This document shows positions 13,855-22,450 of a DNA stretch of 23,206 bases, piece after piece. The position numbers were made by a program, and so were the translations under genes. How positions within the stretch are numbered: position 1 is the stretch's first letter; each line of letters opens with the position of its first letter. This stretch comes from a virus, in the IMG/VR virus record IMGVR_UViG_3300017751_003482, positions 1 through 23,206 of that record, one strand, 5' to 3'. The notes below the pieces were generated by a model. It was not told the origin of the DNA. It saw only the letters and a list, made by a program, of their open reading frames with translations, and did not search any database.

Positions 13855-16800
13855 TTATACCGCTAGGAATCGAATTCCGGCACTCTTAATTGTAGGTGCC
13901 TTACCGCCGCCAGTCATAACATATTTTAACTGCGCTTGGTTAAACGGATTTATTGCGCCGCCCATACCGCCTACAAGGAAATTTGCCTCACGGAATGTCA
14001 AATCGTTATCCCTAGAGATCGTCGTTTGGATTGGTTGTTCAATCCAACGTTGATCAAGAATATTCTCATCAGATGCCGCGACGCGATAGTACAACCTTAG
14101 ATCTGACCCGAACGGTAAATTTACCATTAGTCTCGCATCAATACCCACTGCCGCTTCTTCTAGTGTGATCGGAGTAGTAATGTGACGCGAAGCACCTGTA
14201 CATCCATATGGACTCGTTTCGTCAACTGGATATATGTGTGGCGTAATCTCTGGGTTATCCATCTTATAACCTGCCATAATGAGAGAAGTGCGCTGTAGAT
14301 CGACAATCGGAGAAACATAATCGTTCGACGTCTTCATATCTACCTTGATGTATGATGAGTAATTACCTGCACCCAACTCTGATGTTTCAGTCGTTTCGTT
14401 GTAGATTGCTTTCGTTTCAGTGAAGTCAACATTCTGTTTCGGAGTAACACGTGCATACTGCGGATCAACATCGAATCGTGATGCGCCTTCAGAAATAAAC
14501 GAACCGGAAGTAAACTTCGCTGATATATCAACCGAAGTAAAGTTCGGAATGATTGATTCGATATATGGGTTGGCAACATTGAACACTTTATTCTTTCTTG
14601 CCAGTGTTCGATCGCCACCACCGTATCCAGTGGCAGTTGCCGAAGAACCAACGTCAAACGTGTATCCGTGTATGTCAGCAGAGTCAATCGTTTGCGTTGT
14701 ATTAATGCTTGTTGCCAAGATACCATTGACATCAGAACAACTATCCAAAGAAGTAGTATCGCCTGTTTGGAAACCATGATTCGGATGCGACACATACACG
14801 CGCGAAGAACCTGCAGTTGTACGAACAGGATTCTCTTCAAGCAGCGCTGCCGGTAGATTGGCGTTGCGAAGAATCAAACTACCACCGCCAAGATCAAAGC
14901 GCGCTCGCGTCAACTTATACATTAAGTCTTGATCTTTCGATTCGACCCATACCATGCCGTTCTGTGGTAGGTAAAGCGAACCAGGAGCAGGTTGAGTAGT
15001 AATGTATCTCGAGGTTGAACCGAATAATGTTTCTTTCGTCTTCGCGCTGAACAGTTCATACTCAGTTGACTGTGAAGTGACAACAATCGCATACTCGGTC
15101 CATGGTTGTAGATAAATTGGTTCATCAAATACGAATGAAGTGGGGTTCCCTTGTATTGTCGACATCTGCGGATCAGTACCGATCGCCTCAACTTCAGAAG
15201 CATTTAAATATACATGCGAATCAGGTACGATATTTGTCGTCGACGGTTTACCATCTTCAACTGGACGTAAGTGAACAGACACTGGGATACCAGTTGTATC
15301 CTTTGTACGGAAGAACAGATCAACCTTGGTCAGTACTACGCCAAACTGATTGTCCACGTAGAACGTTTGTGACATAGGATTCTGAGGAAGCGAGAGCACA
15401 TTAATCGCTGGACCTGCAAACTGATTTGTATTTACATTAACATAGTCAGAAAGAACCTGTGACATTTGTCCACTAGCATCTAACCCTGCCAAGGCAGCGG
15501 CAGAAAGTGGAGAAGTCGCCGAACCATACTGCCCAGCAAGTTTAGGATCAACGATACTAACCTGAGAAGCAGTCACCTGATTGAGTAGATCCCTAGATTC
15601 AGATGCAGAATATGTTTGAACGCGGGTCGGTAAATTTGCCCAAGGTAGAATTTGCTGGCGTGCACGGTTCGATAGAATATTATGATAACGCTTGTGGAAT
15701 GCGCCCAATGCTGAGTAGTATGCGAAACATTTACTGTCGGCAGCAGTCCAGTCGTTTGTGTTGATGTCAAGAAGTTTAAACTCGCGAACACCAGTACGGA
15801 AACGAATATATGTGCGCTTCCTAATCTTACCGCGACGATATTGTACAATGTCATATAATGGTTTGATATTCGGAATAAAGAATGAACCGATGACCTCACC
15901 GTTTTCGTCAGCGATTAATTCGCTTTTCCCTTGTGGGTGCTCAACCAAGTTAGATTGACGGAATTGGTTACCAATGTCATCTTTACGGTCTGCCCAACGA
16001 ACGAAGGTAGACTCTTCTCTACACCAGTCAGAAACATCTTGACCATCAAAGAATGGTGTGAATTTAGTATTTGGTTTTAGACCTTTTGCATGGAAGAAAA
16101 CTTTTCGTGAGCGCATCCAAGGGATCAAAGCAACATCAACGCATCTTCCGTCTACGATAGATCGTAATGTGTCAGAAGAAATCACACGGGAAACATACTT
16201 ACCGTTAGCAGTGTCAGTTGGTATGCTACTAAATGTTGAGTTGTATTTTTCGCTACCGAAGAACGAACGACGTTGTTGCTCACGAACTTCACGCAACTTA
16301 TTTCTTGGTTTCTTGTTATAGTCTAGATGAATATCTTCAACACTTCGACCACACCAGTTCCACATCCAGTTATTCCAGAGGAATGCTTGACGTCGATCAA
16401 CCCTAGAAGCACCGCCAAGGGCAGTTTCTGCCTCTTCGTGTGATTCTTTCCATTCGTCTGACGAAGGCGAGAGTTTCAATGTCCCGACATTATCGACTAA
16501 ACCGAATGGATTAATATTTACAGATCGCGAAGCGAGCGACTGATATGCCCACTCAGCGGAATCGTAGTTTAGATAAACTTGGTCACCGCTCTTAACAACA
16601 TTGTTTCCGACAGGGTTCAGTGTGTCATCCCATACCAAACGAATATTATCTTCGTCAACAGATGGGCGAATCAAACGACTCTCTGGATCAATAGATGCCG
16701 CATAATCTTGGTTGGTTGTATCTGCTCCAGTTTGATCTGAGAAATCATCAACCAGTGATCCGCTTTCGGTACGCTCATTACCATCACTATCGTATGATGG

Positions 16801-19230
16801 AGTCATACGCTGTTCCATTTCTAGGAAAGTGAGGGTCGTATACTCTTCAAGTTGATCAAGTTTCGCTTCGATCTTAGCAATGTCTGCCATCGTGTAACGC
16901 TTGTGTTCGATAGGAGTTGATTGTAGATCGTGCTCATCCAGAGTATTAGCGTTCATTATGATCTTGTACAATTCAAGCGCATTATCTGGCGTTGGTTTAA
17001 ACTGAGGTTTCTCTGCCTGTTGACCCATGAGCAACTGAACGTCGCCTTCTTGAGTTATGATCAGTTTATCGGCACGCGGTAGGAAGTAACTTACATCTGC
17101 CGTAATGTTGGTTCCATTACGCGGCAACGCGTGAATGTTAGAGAACGTGCCGTCGTTCTTGTCTGGACGGAAGTCAAGGTAGTTAAATAGACTGACTTCA
17201 GTACCATCCTGCAGAGTATGTGTAGGAATATCTTTGTAGTCGATAGCATACGACGTCGCGTCATAAAAGTCTCCAGCACCGCGTGTGAAGTGCTGATAGT
17301 TGACATAAATTTGACTCGGGGCAGAGTCTTGAGAGTTTAGAATCAAGCGGCTGTCTGCATAGAAATTATCGCGTTGACCGTCATCAAATACGAACCTTCC
17401 TAGCATATCGAAACCAGCAGCATCAAAGTTTCTTGCTGAATCTACTGCGTAAATATCTGGAACTTGGAAGTCATAGAAGTTGTACGTGTTACCTTCTGCG
17501 TCAGATGATGTCTGTAATGACAACGTTGCTGTAGAAGAAGTCAGAGTCTTAGAGCGACGCGTTGCTGTCTTAGTATAATAGTAAATGATTTCATATGTCT
17601 TTCCGGCAGTAAGTCCACCAGATATCTGAGCATCTCTGCCGCCATTATTGGTTGTTACAATTGTTCCAGACTGGAAAGATTCATCGTCAGCAGCAATTAC
17701 CCAAAGAGAGGTATCGCTATATGCTTCTCCTACAGGTAACTGTGACATTGTGATCACACCACCAGGAGCACTCTGAGACTGACGTGCTTGAACTGTCATC
17801 GTTATATCAGAGAACGATTCAGGTCTTGGTCTTGCTGTAGGGAATAACAGATCGTTGTCTGTTGTCTGGAATAGTCGAGCATCAGTTCCTTGAAGAACAA
17901 GGTTGAAGTAATCTGTTGCTGATGTACCAATACTTCTTGCAGTTTTAAGATCTTGATCTGAGTCGACATGCACATCAAATACATATACTTTGTGGAACGC
18001 ACCGTCTTCTTCTACTGCACGAATTCTAGCAGTACCTATACTCGTTCCCGCGCCACTAAGTGAATTATACAAATTAACTTCAGAAAAGTCAAGGTCCGGA
18101 AGTCCTCGGCAACTATCAACGAGGAAGTAGTTTCCGTAGACCGCAGGAATTAGATCGTTTGCAACTGTCTCTGTTTCCAGAGGTTTCGGTATGTTCAACT
18201 TGATTGGCGATTGATTCTCTACACGATAACCGTTGACATATGCAGACCCAGACGAAATGACGAGATCAAGGTTCGAGTCACTAACAACGCCATCTTCGAA
18301 GTGAATGGTGAACGGGTTTACGATATAGTCGCCTGACTCTTCATTAGTACGAAGCGCCATCAACTCGTTTATTTTGTTGTATGCGTCTGACTCTTGAATC
18401 TCTTCGACGATCTTTGAGTTCTCAACTCTTGCGAGGAAAACGAACGTGTCGTCCACGGACAATTGATCCTGAGTTGTCAATGTCAATCTGATACGATAAC
18501 GGTCGGCACCAGGAGAAGCAGTGTTAACGATACCGTTAGTGTTATCATAAAGATCCGTCGTATCATTGACAGTGATAACTTCTTGTTCAACCTTGAAACC
18601 AACGACTGCGTCTACTGAATTAGAATATGGTGAAATAATAGTTGACTGCGCGTTCGCATGCACGAAACGACCAAGTACAAAGAATTCTCCCTCTCCGACA
18701 TCAAAACGAACACCCTTACCTGTTGCGTTTGGTGTTTCAGTAACAATTTCGTATGAATTGTCAGTTAGGTTTACTGATTCGAGTGTCTCGTTGTCACCGA
18801 ATACTGTCGGCGTGCCGGATACTGCTGCGTTGTTACTGTTAATGTACTGAACATATAATGTATTAAAAGTAAAATCACCAGCAAGCGGTTCGACGCGCAG
18901 AACCTTTGCCTTCACACCAGTTGTTGTGTTCTGAAATACAGTTCCTACAGGAATATTAGCAAATGCGCCACCGGAATTTACCGAAGCGATTTTAATGAAG
19001 TCGATGCTAGCATTGATTGCAGAACCACCAGAAGAAACAGCGGCACCTTCTTTAAATACATTGCGACCGAACCGCCCCATCTCTTCATAGATGAGCGTCT
19101 GTAGTTGAGTTAATTCTCTCGCCTGAAGTGCTCGACCAGAGTTGAACAATATCTGATGATAATTATCGTTCTGGTCGAAGTCGTCGCTGTATAGACTTGG
19201 GAGTGTACTTGATGTAAATACTGTTGCCAT
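13855..19230 (-). CDS. Very large baseplate/tail structural protein, DUF4815-like
   Basis: This 1791-residue protein starts at ATG 19230, three bases after the gp8 stop (AGGAT upstream, overlapping that stop). The N-terminus (SDDFDQNDNYHQILFN, SGRALQARELTQLQTLIYEE) is the signature I associate with DUF4815, here spanning roughly the first 600-700 residues. Around 1030-1065 is VALIPWMRSRKVFFHAKGL followed by KPNTKFTPFFDG, a motif recurring in large tail proteins of marine T4-like phages. Later text (QTFYVDNQFGVVLTKVDLFF) is beta-rich. A cluster WNNWMWNWCG occurs near residue 950. In T4 gp9-gp12 follow gp8; this protein occupies that place but I see no clear similarity to them. A peripheral wedge or fibre-holding role is inferred. 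No membrane segment or catalytic motif is visible. Confidence 0.82.
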   Translation of the reverse strand: MATVFTSSTLPSLYSDDFDQNDNYHQILFNSGRALQARELTQLQTLIYEEMGRFGRNVFKEGAAVSSGGSAINASIDFIKIASVNSGGAFANIPVGTVFQNTTTGVKAKVLRVEPLAGDFTFNTLYVQYINSNNAAVSGTPTVFGDNETLESVNLTDNSYEIVTETPNATGKGVRFDVGEGEFFVLGRFVHANAQSTIISPYSNSVDAVVGFKVEQEVITVNDTTDLYDNTNGIVNTASPGADRYRIRLTLTTQDQLSVDDTFVFLARVENSKIVEEIQESDAYNKINELMALRTNEESGDYIVNPFTIHFEDGVVSDSNLDLVISSGSAYVNGYRVENQSPIKLNIPKPLETETVANDLIPAVYGNYFLVDSCRGLPDLDFSEVNLYNSLSGAGTSIGTARIRAVEEDGAFHKVYVFDVHVDSDQDLKTARSIGTSATDYFNLVLQGTDARLFQTTDNDLLFPTARPRPESFSDITMTVQARQSQSAPGGVITMSQLPVGEAYSDTSLWVIAADDESFQSGTIVTTNNGGRDAQISGGLTAGKTYEIIYYYTKTATRRSKTLTSSTATLSLQTSSDAEGNTYNFYDFQVPDIYAVDSARNFDAAGFDMLGRFVFDDGQRDNFYADSRLILNSQDSAPSQIYVNYQHFTRGAGDFYDATSYAIDYKDIPTHTLQDGTEVSLFNYLDFRPDKNDGTFSNIHALPRNGTNITADVSYFLPRADKLIITQEGDVQLLMGQQAEKPQFKPTPDNALELYKIIMNANTLDEHDLQSTPIEHKRYTMADIAKIEAKLDQLEEYTTLTFLEMEQRMTPSYDSDGNERTESGSLVDDFSDQTGADTTNQDYAASIDPESRLIRPSVDEDNIRLVWDDTLNPVGNNVVKSGDQVYLNYDSAEWAYQSLASRSVNINPFGLVDNVGTLKLSPSSDEWKESHEEAETALGGASRVDRRQAFLWNNWMWNWCGRSVEDIHLDYNKKPRNKLREVREQQRRSFFGSEKYNSTFSSIPTDTANGKYVSRVISSDTLRSIVDGRCVDVALIPWMRSRKVFFHAKGLKPNTKFTPFFDGQDVSDWCREESTFVRWADRKDDIGNQFRQSNLVEHPQGKSELIADENGEVIGSFFIPNIKPLYDIVQYRRGKIRKRTYIRFRTGVREFKLLDINTNDWTAADSKCFAYYSALGAFHKRYHNILSNRARQQILPWANLPTRVQTYSASESRDLLNQVTASQVSIVDPKLAGQYGSATSPLSAAALAGLDASGQMSQVLSDYVNVNTNQFAGPAINVLSLPQNPMSQTFYVDNQFGVVLTKVDLFFRTKDTTGIPVSVHLRPVEDGKPSTTNIVPDSHVYLNASEVEAIGTDPQMSTIQGNPTSFVFDEPIYLQPWTEYAIVVTSQSTEYELFSAKTKETLFGSTSRYITTQPAPGSLYLPQNGMVWVESKDQDLMYKLTRARFDLGGGSLILRNANLPAALLEENPVRTTAGSSRVYVSHPNHGFQTGDTTSLDSCSDVNGILATSINTTQTIDSADIHGYTFDVGSSATATGYGGGDRTLARKNKVFNVANPYIESIIPNFTSVDISAKFTSGSFISEGASRFDVDPQYARVTPKQNVDFTETKAIYNETTETSELGAGNYSSYIKVDMKTSNDYVSPIVDLQRTSLIMAGYKMDNPEITPHIYPVDETSPYGCTGASRHITTPITLEEAAVGIDARLMVNLPFGSDLRLYYRVAASDENILDQRWIEQPIQTTISRDNDLTFREANFLVGGMGGAINPFNQAQLKYVMTGGGKAPTIKSAGIRFLAV

Positions 19231-19233
19231 GTT

Positions 19234-20565
19234 TTATCCTAATTCAATAACTATTCGAATGTCTTCGGTTTGGTTACTTGTTCGATCAATTACTTCTGAA
19301 ACATTATTTAGGTACAGAATATCACCCGAATATGCATCAATTTCTGGGTCAGTTTGAGAAGAGATAGAAGCAGTCACTGTGTCGTCAGTAATTGTTAATC
19401 CGTTAGTGAAAGGTTCAAATCCTGTGTCCAAATCTTGGTAGTAATATAATTGCTCATTAATTGTATCGTGAAAGAACACCTTTCCCGTTGCTCCGTTTGT
19501 GCTTGTTCGAAATACTGCATCCTTAGGAAACATAGTACCAAGAGGGATTACTGAACCAGGAACAAGATTCAATCGCTTCATACCGATTCCGGTGTTTCCT
19601 GTGAAGTCTGAGTCTGAGTTGAACTTGCTAGGGTTACGAATCAACGCAACCTGCCGAAAATCGTTTTCTGCTAAAATCGTGCCAGTCTCGTCTCCCTGAA
19701 TGTCAACTTGGAACATCAAAGACTTAGACTTTAATGAGACAACTGGGTTTGCGTTTAGTCCACTTTTTGGAGCGAAGACTGGAGTTACTGCACCGTTGCC
19801 ACCAGTTACCTCTGCTGACGCGATGTCATACCCTGCCCCGTGCATATAATCGCCTTCGCTATCTGTTTCCAGATTAATTGACTGGATACTGCCGCTAGAG
19901 ATAGAAGCTGAAAAGTCAGCAGGAGAAGTGGGGGTTCCACTAATTGTAAGATCCGCGCTTCCTCCGGAATATGTTGTTCCGGCAGAATTAATCGTGAATC
20001 CTAGGATCTCACCATCGACTGAACTGTTTTGTAGCGCGAGTTGTTCAATTTCTTGAGCAATCGTAGGATTACCAGTTACCGTTTTAACAGGCATATAACT
20101 GCGCGTTTTGAAATTAGAGAAGTCGAGGTTAGACATCGTGTACATATATCGCCACAGATATCCGTCTCCGGTAGCGAACGTCTTAACGTCGTTATTTGCA
20201 AGTGCCGAAGTAGGTTCGATTGTAGACACTGCGCTCGGAGACTCGACACAAACGAATACTTCGTTGACTGAATTTACAACGTAGAAATTAGTTTGGTTCG
20301 GATCTTGATCTGTGTACGCATTGTAGATATCATTATTCTGCCATTCTACTGTAGGAATAACGAAAGAAGCATTGCTCAATACCTTTACTGCTTGGAGAGC
20401 ATTCCTGAACTTTAATTGTTCTGCTCTCGAATCAGCATTAGCATCCGGAGTGTAACTTTCTGCACGAGAGATACCAACATAGTAAGTTGCATCACCCCCT
20501 TCAACATCTTGTATCAGCTGATTGAATAAAAGGGTTCGAAAATCGTTTGTAACTACGGATGTCAT
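19234..20565 (-). CDS. 8: Baseplate wedge protein gp8-like
   Basis: This 443-residue protein is longer than T4 gp8 (334 aa) but shares its landmarks. GDGYLWRYMYTMSNLDFSN (133-151) corresponds to GDGYVWEYLFEIPPDVSIN. DFRQVALIRNPSKF corresponds to GFRQISIITNPLEA. The C-terminus SGDILYLNN followed by NQTEDIRIVIELG corresponds to SGEMIYMEN and DQTEEINILFTF. T4 gp8 is a dimer in each baseplate wedge, bound to gp7, gp6 and gp10. The extra length lies mainly between residues 185 and 290 (Gly/Ser/Thr-rich, SGGSADLTISGTP), which looks like an inserted beta domain. It heads a unit with the DUF4815-like gene. The ribosome site AAGAGA is moderate. Confidence 0.86.
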   Translation of the reverse strand: MTSVVTNDFRTLLFNQLIQDVEGGDATYYVGISRAESYTPDANADSRAEQLKFRNALQAVKVLSNASFVIPTVEWQNNDIYNAYTDQDPNQTNFYVVNSVNEVFVCVESPSAVSTIEPTSALANNDVKTFATGDGYLWRYMYTMSNLDFSNFKTRSYMPVKTVTGNPTIAQEIEQLALQNSSVDGEILGFTINSAGTTYSGGSADLTISGTPTSPADFSASISSGSIQSINLETDSEGDYMHGAGYDIASAEVTGGNGAVTPVFAPKSGLNANPVVSLKSKSLMFQVDIQGDETGTILAENDFRQVALIRNPSKFNSDSDFTGNTGIGMKRLNLVPGSVIPLGTMFPKDAVFRTSTNGATGKVFFHDTINEQLYYYQDLDTGFEPFTNGLTITDDTVTASISSQTDPEIDAYSGDILYLNNVSEVIDRTSNQTEDIRIVIELG

Positions 20566-20591
20566 AATTCAGTCTCTTAACATTATGAAGT

Positions 20592-20599
20592 TATTTATA
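20592..20599 (-). promoter_or_regulatory. T4-type late promoter box TATAAATA overlapping the gp6 stop
   Basis: An exact TATAAATA on the minus strand overlaps the last codons of gp6 and lies 26 bases before the gp8 ATG, nearly the same spacing as upstream of gp6. Confidence 0.78.
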
Positions 20600-22358
20600 C
20601 GGTGTCTGTTATAATTGCTGTCGCGCTTGACTCTTCGCCATCGAACAAGAGGATATTGTTTCTTGTTGGATTGATCGTCGCTTGATTCGCCGGAATCGCA
20701 GTGATCTTAAAGAAGTCGCCAGTAATTAAAGTGCTATTAAATCCAGACAGGATAAGTGTTCCCTCTGCTGGATCATAGTATCCGACGTTATCAATCTCAG
20801 GTTTTCCAGTAGCAGTATCAATGACCTCGATGACAGTACTGTCGAGACGATTCTGTAAAAAGCACACCTTACCGTTCAAAAAGAAATTCTTAGACTTAAT
20901 CGTGTGTATCTCATCACTTGGCGCTGAAATAGAAGTCGGGAATGTAATAGTATAACTGTCGATTAATGACTGTGGTATAAAACGATGCTGCATCTTGACG
21001 ATCGCGCGACTTGAAAGAACTGAAGGATCTGAATCGTCAATGCGCGTCAATAAGTTTGAGCGTCGGAAAGACTGATCGAACTGTCCGAGTTGTTCGTCAA
21101 AGTATACTCTAACTGTCTCTGAAACCTTCGCTTCAATTGATGTTTCTGAAGAGGACGTTAGGTATGGGTTGAACTGAAAGAATGTTTCTACTTCGAGGTA
21201 TGTGAGGTTCGGGTCTACAAAATCTAGGTCAAACGAAGCGACGGAAAGGTCTTTCGCTAGGTTCGTGATGTTACCTTTCGTGACATCTTGTACGGTTTCA
21301 TCTTCGGTTTCGAACAGAATAGAAACAAACACTTTTCCATACTCTGGCGGTACGTTATCTTCACCGCCCCAAGATTTTATATCGGCAATCACTGTCCCGT
21401 AGTTTCTCTGAATCAAGGCTGAGTAATCTTCTGCAGTGACCATACGGTTTTGTGCTGCGTAAAGATATGGCGCATTTTTCCTGATAGACTCAATGCCTTC
21501 TTTAAATGAACCTGATGTGGAATTAGAAACAGTTCTGAGAGAAGGAAATAATCCGGTCGTATCTTCAAACGTTACAGCACCGTTTGCTTCTGGACCTGAT
21601 ACTGTTTCATATAGAACCTGCACTCTATTTCCTGGGCGCGGAATCTGATCTGTTATAATACCATTACCGAACGATATTTCATAAAAACCGTTTGGCGTTT
21701 CTTTGATCACGAATATCTTTGAGTCGCTGTTGATATTTGTTGCTTCATTAATATTTGTATACGCATCGTACACTGAAGTTGAGGTGTTATCGTACACGCG
21801 CACGCGAACCATCTCGATATCTAGGTTTGCTTCAGGAATAACATAAGTATCATTCTCCCCTGCTGTTCCTGAGATAAAGTTCTTTGAACGAGGCACACCT
21901 TCATACACTGGAATGTTTGCATTACCGTCAATTGTCATTGTATAGTTGACACCTGTAAATACTGGAGTCATGACGTCACGAGTTCTAAACGTATATGTCT
22001 TGTTGTTCACTGTCGTGGTAAATGCAGTGCCAATAGGAACTGTGCCAGGATCTGATGGTGTAGTCAACTGTAATACTGCAACTGATGCTGACCTTGACCT
22101 AACAGTGTATCCTAGTGCGCCAGCGAGACCGACCATTGACGAACGCAACTGAGCAGTTGATAGGAATGATTCGTTCAAGGCAAAGTTTGCCATCAGGGCA
22201 TTCTGGTGAGTGTTGTAGGCAAGTACGTCTAGCAGGTTAGATAAACCTGATGCTTCAAAATTATAGTCGGCGAACTCCGGTTGTCTTTGGAAATATTCTT
22301 TTAGACTATTCTTTATTGTATTAAAATCAAGTTCCGCAGAACGTATTGTGGTTGCCAT
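20595..22358 (-). CDS. 6: Baseplate wedge protein gp6-like
   Basis: This 587-residue protein compares with 660 in T4 gp6. Residues 45-82 (VLAYNTHQNALMANFALNE, then STAQLRSSMVGLAGALGYT) are the hallmark of gp6/baseplate-J proteins of T4-like phages. The middle contains a baseplate-J-like stretch (YEISFGNGIITDQIPRPGN) and RMVTAEDYSALIQRNYG, also typical of the family. In T4, gp6 dimers form the continuous inner ring of the baseplate and join neighbouring wedges. It stands alone in its unit: box 27 bases upstream, GGAGA eight bases before the ATG, and the next box at its stop codon. T4 gp53 and gp25 homologues are not in the window. Confidence 0.92.
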   Translation of the reverse strand: MATTIRSAELDFNTIKNSLKEYFQRQPEFADYNFEASGLSNLLDVLAYNTHQNALMANFALNESFLSTAQLRSSMVGLAGALGYTVRSRSASVAVLQLTTPSDPGTVPIGTAFTTTVNNKTYTFRTRDVMTPVFTGVNYTMTIDGNANIPVYEGVPRSKNFISGTAGENDTYVIPEANLDIEMVRVRVYDNTSTSVYDAYTNINEATNINSDSKIFVIKETPNGFYEISFGNGIITDQIPRPGNRVQVLYETVSGPEANGAVTFEDTTGLFPSLRTVSNSTSGSFKEGIESIRKNAPYLYAAQNRMVTAEDYSALIQRNYGTVIADIKSWGGEDNVPPEYGKVFVSILFETEDETVQDVTKGNITNLAKDLSVASFDLDFVDPNLTYLEVETFFQFNPYLTSSSETSIEAKVSETVRVYFDEQLGQFDQSFRRSNLLTRIDDSDPSVLSSRAIVKMQHRFIPQSLIDSYTITFPTSISAPSDEIHTIKSKNFFLNGKVCFLQNRLDSTVIEVIDTATGKPEIDNVGYYDPAEGTLILSGFNSTLITGDFFKITAIPANQATINPTRNNILLFDGEESSATAIITDTV

Positions 22359-22385
22359 TTGACTTCTCCAGGTTCATAACAAGTT

Positions 22386-22393
22386 TATTTATA
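22386..22393 (-). promoter_or_regulatory. T4-type late promoter box TATAAATA
   Basis: An exact TATAAATA on the minus strand lies directly after the terminator at 22397-22421 and 27 bases before the gp6 ATG. Confidence 0.82.
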
Positions 22394-22396
22394 TAC

Positions 22397-22421
22397 AAAA
22401 AAGGGGACCGAAGTCCCCTTT
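22397..22421 (-). terminator. Strong intrinsic terminator with UUCG tetraloop
   Basis: On the minus strand AAAGGGGAC and GTCCCCTTT form a perfect nine-pair stem closed by TTCG, the stable C(UUCG)G loop, and a run of T follows. It ends the transcript of the upstream adhesin gene just before the gp6 promoter. Confidence 0.93.
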
Positions 22422-22450
22422 GAGCAAATATTAAGTTTAGTATGCAAAGA

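Noticed and set aside
14420-14779. 119-codon plus-strand frame opposite the DUF4815-like gene, the longest of several such plus-strand frames
   Set aside because: It lies wholly opposite a long conserved gene, has no promoter or homology signal, and is explained by antisense codon bias.
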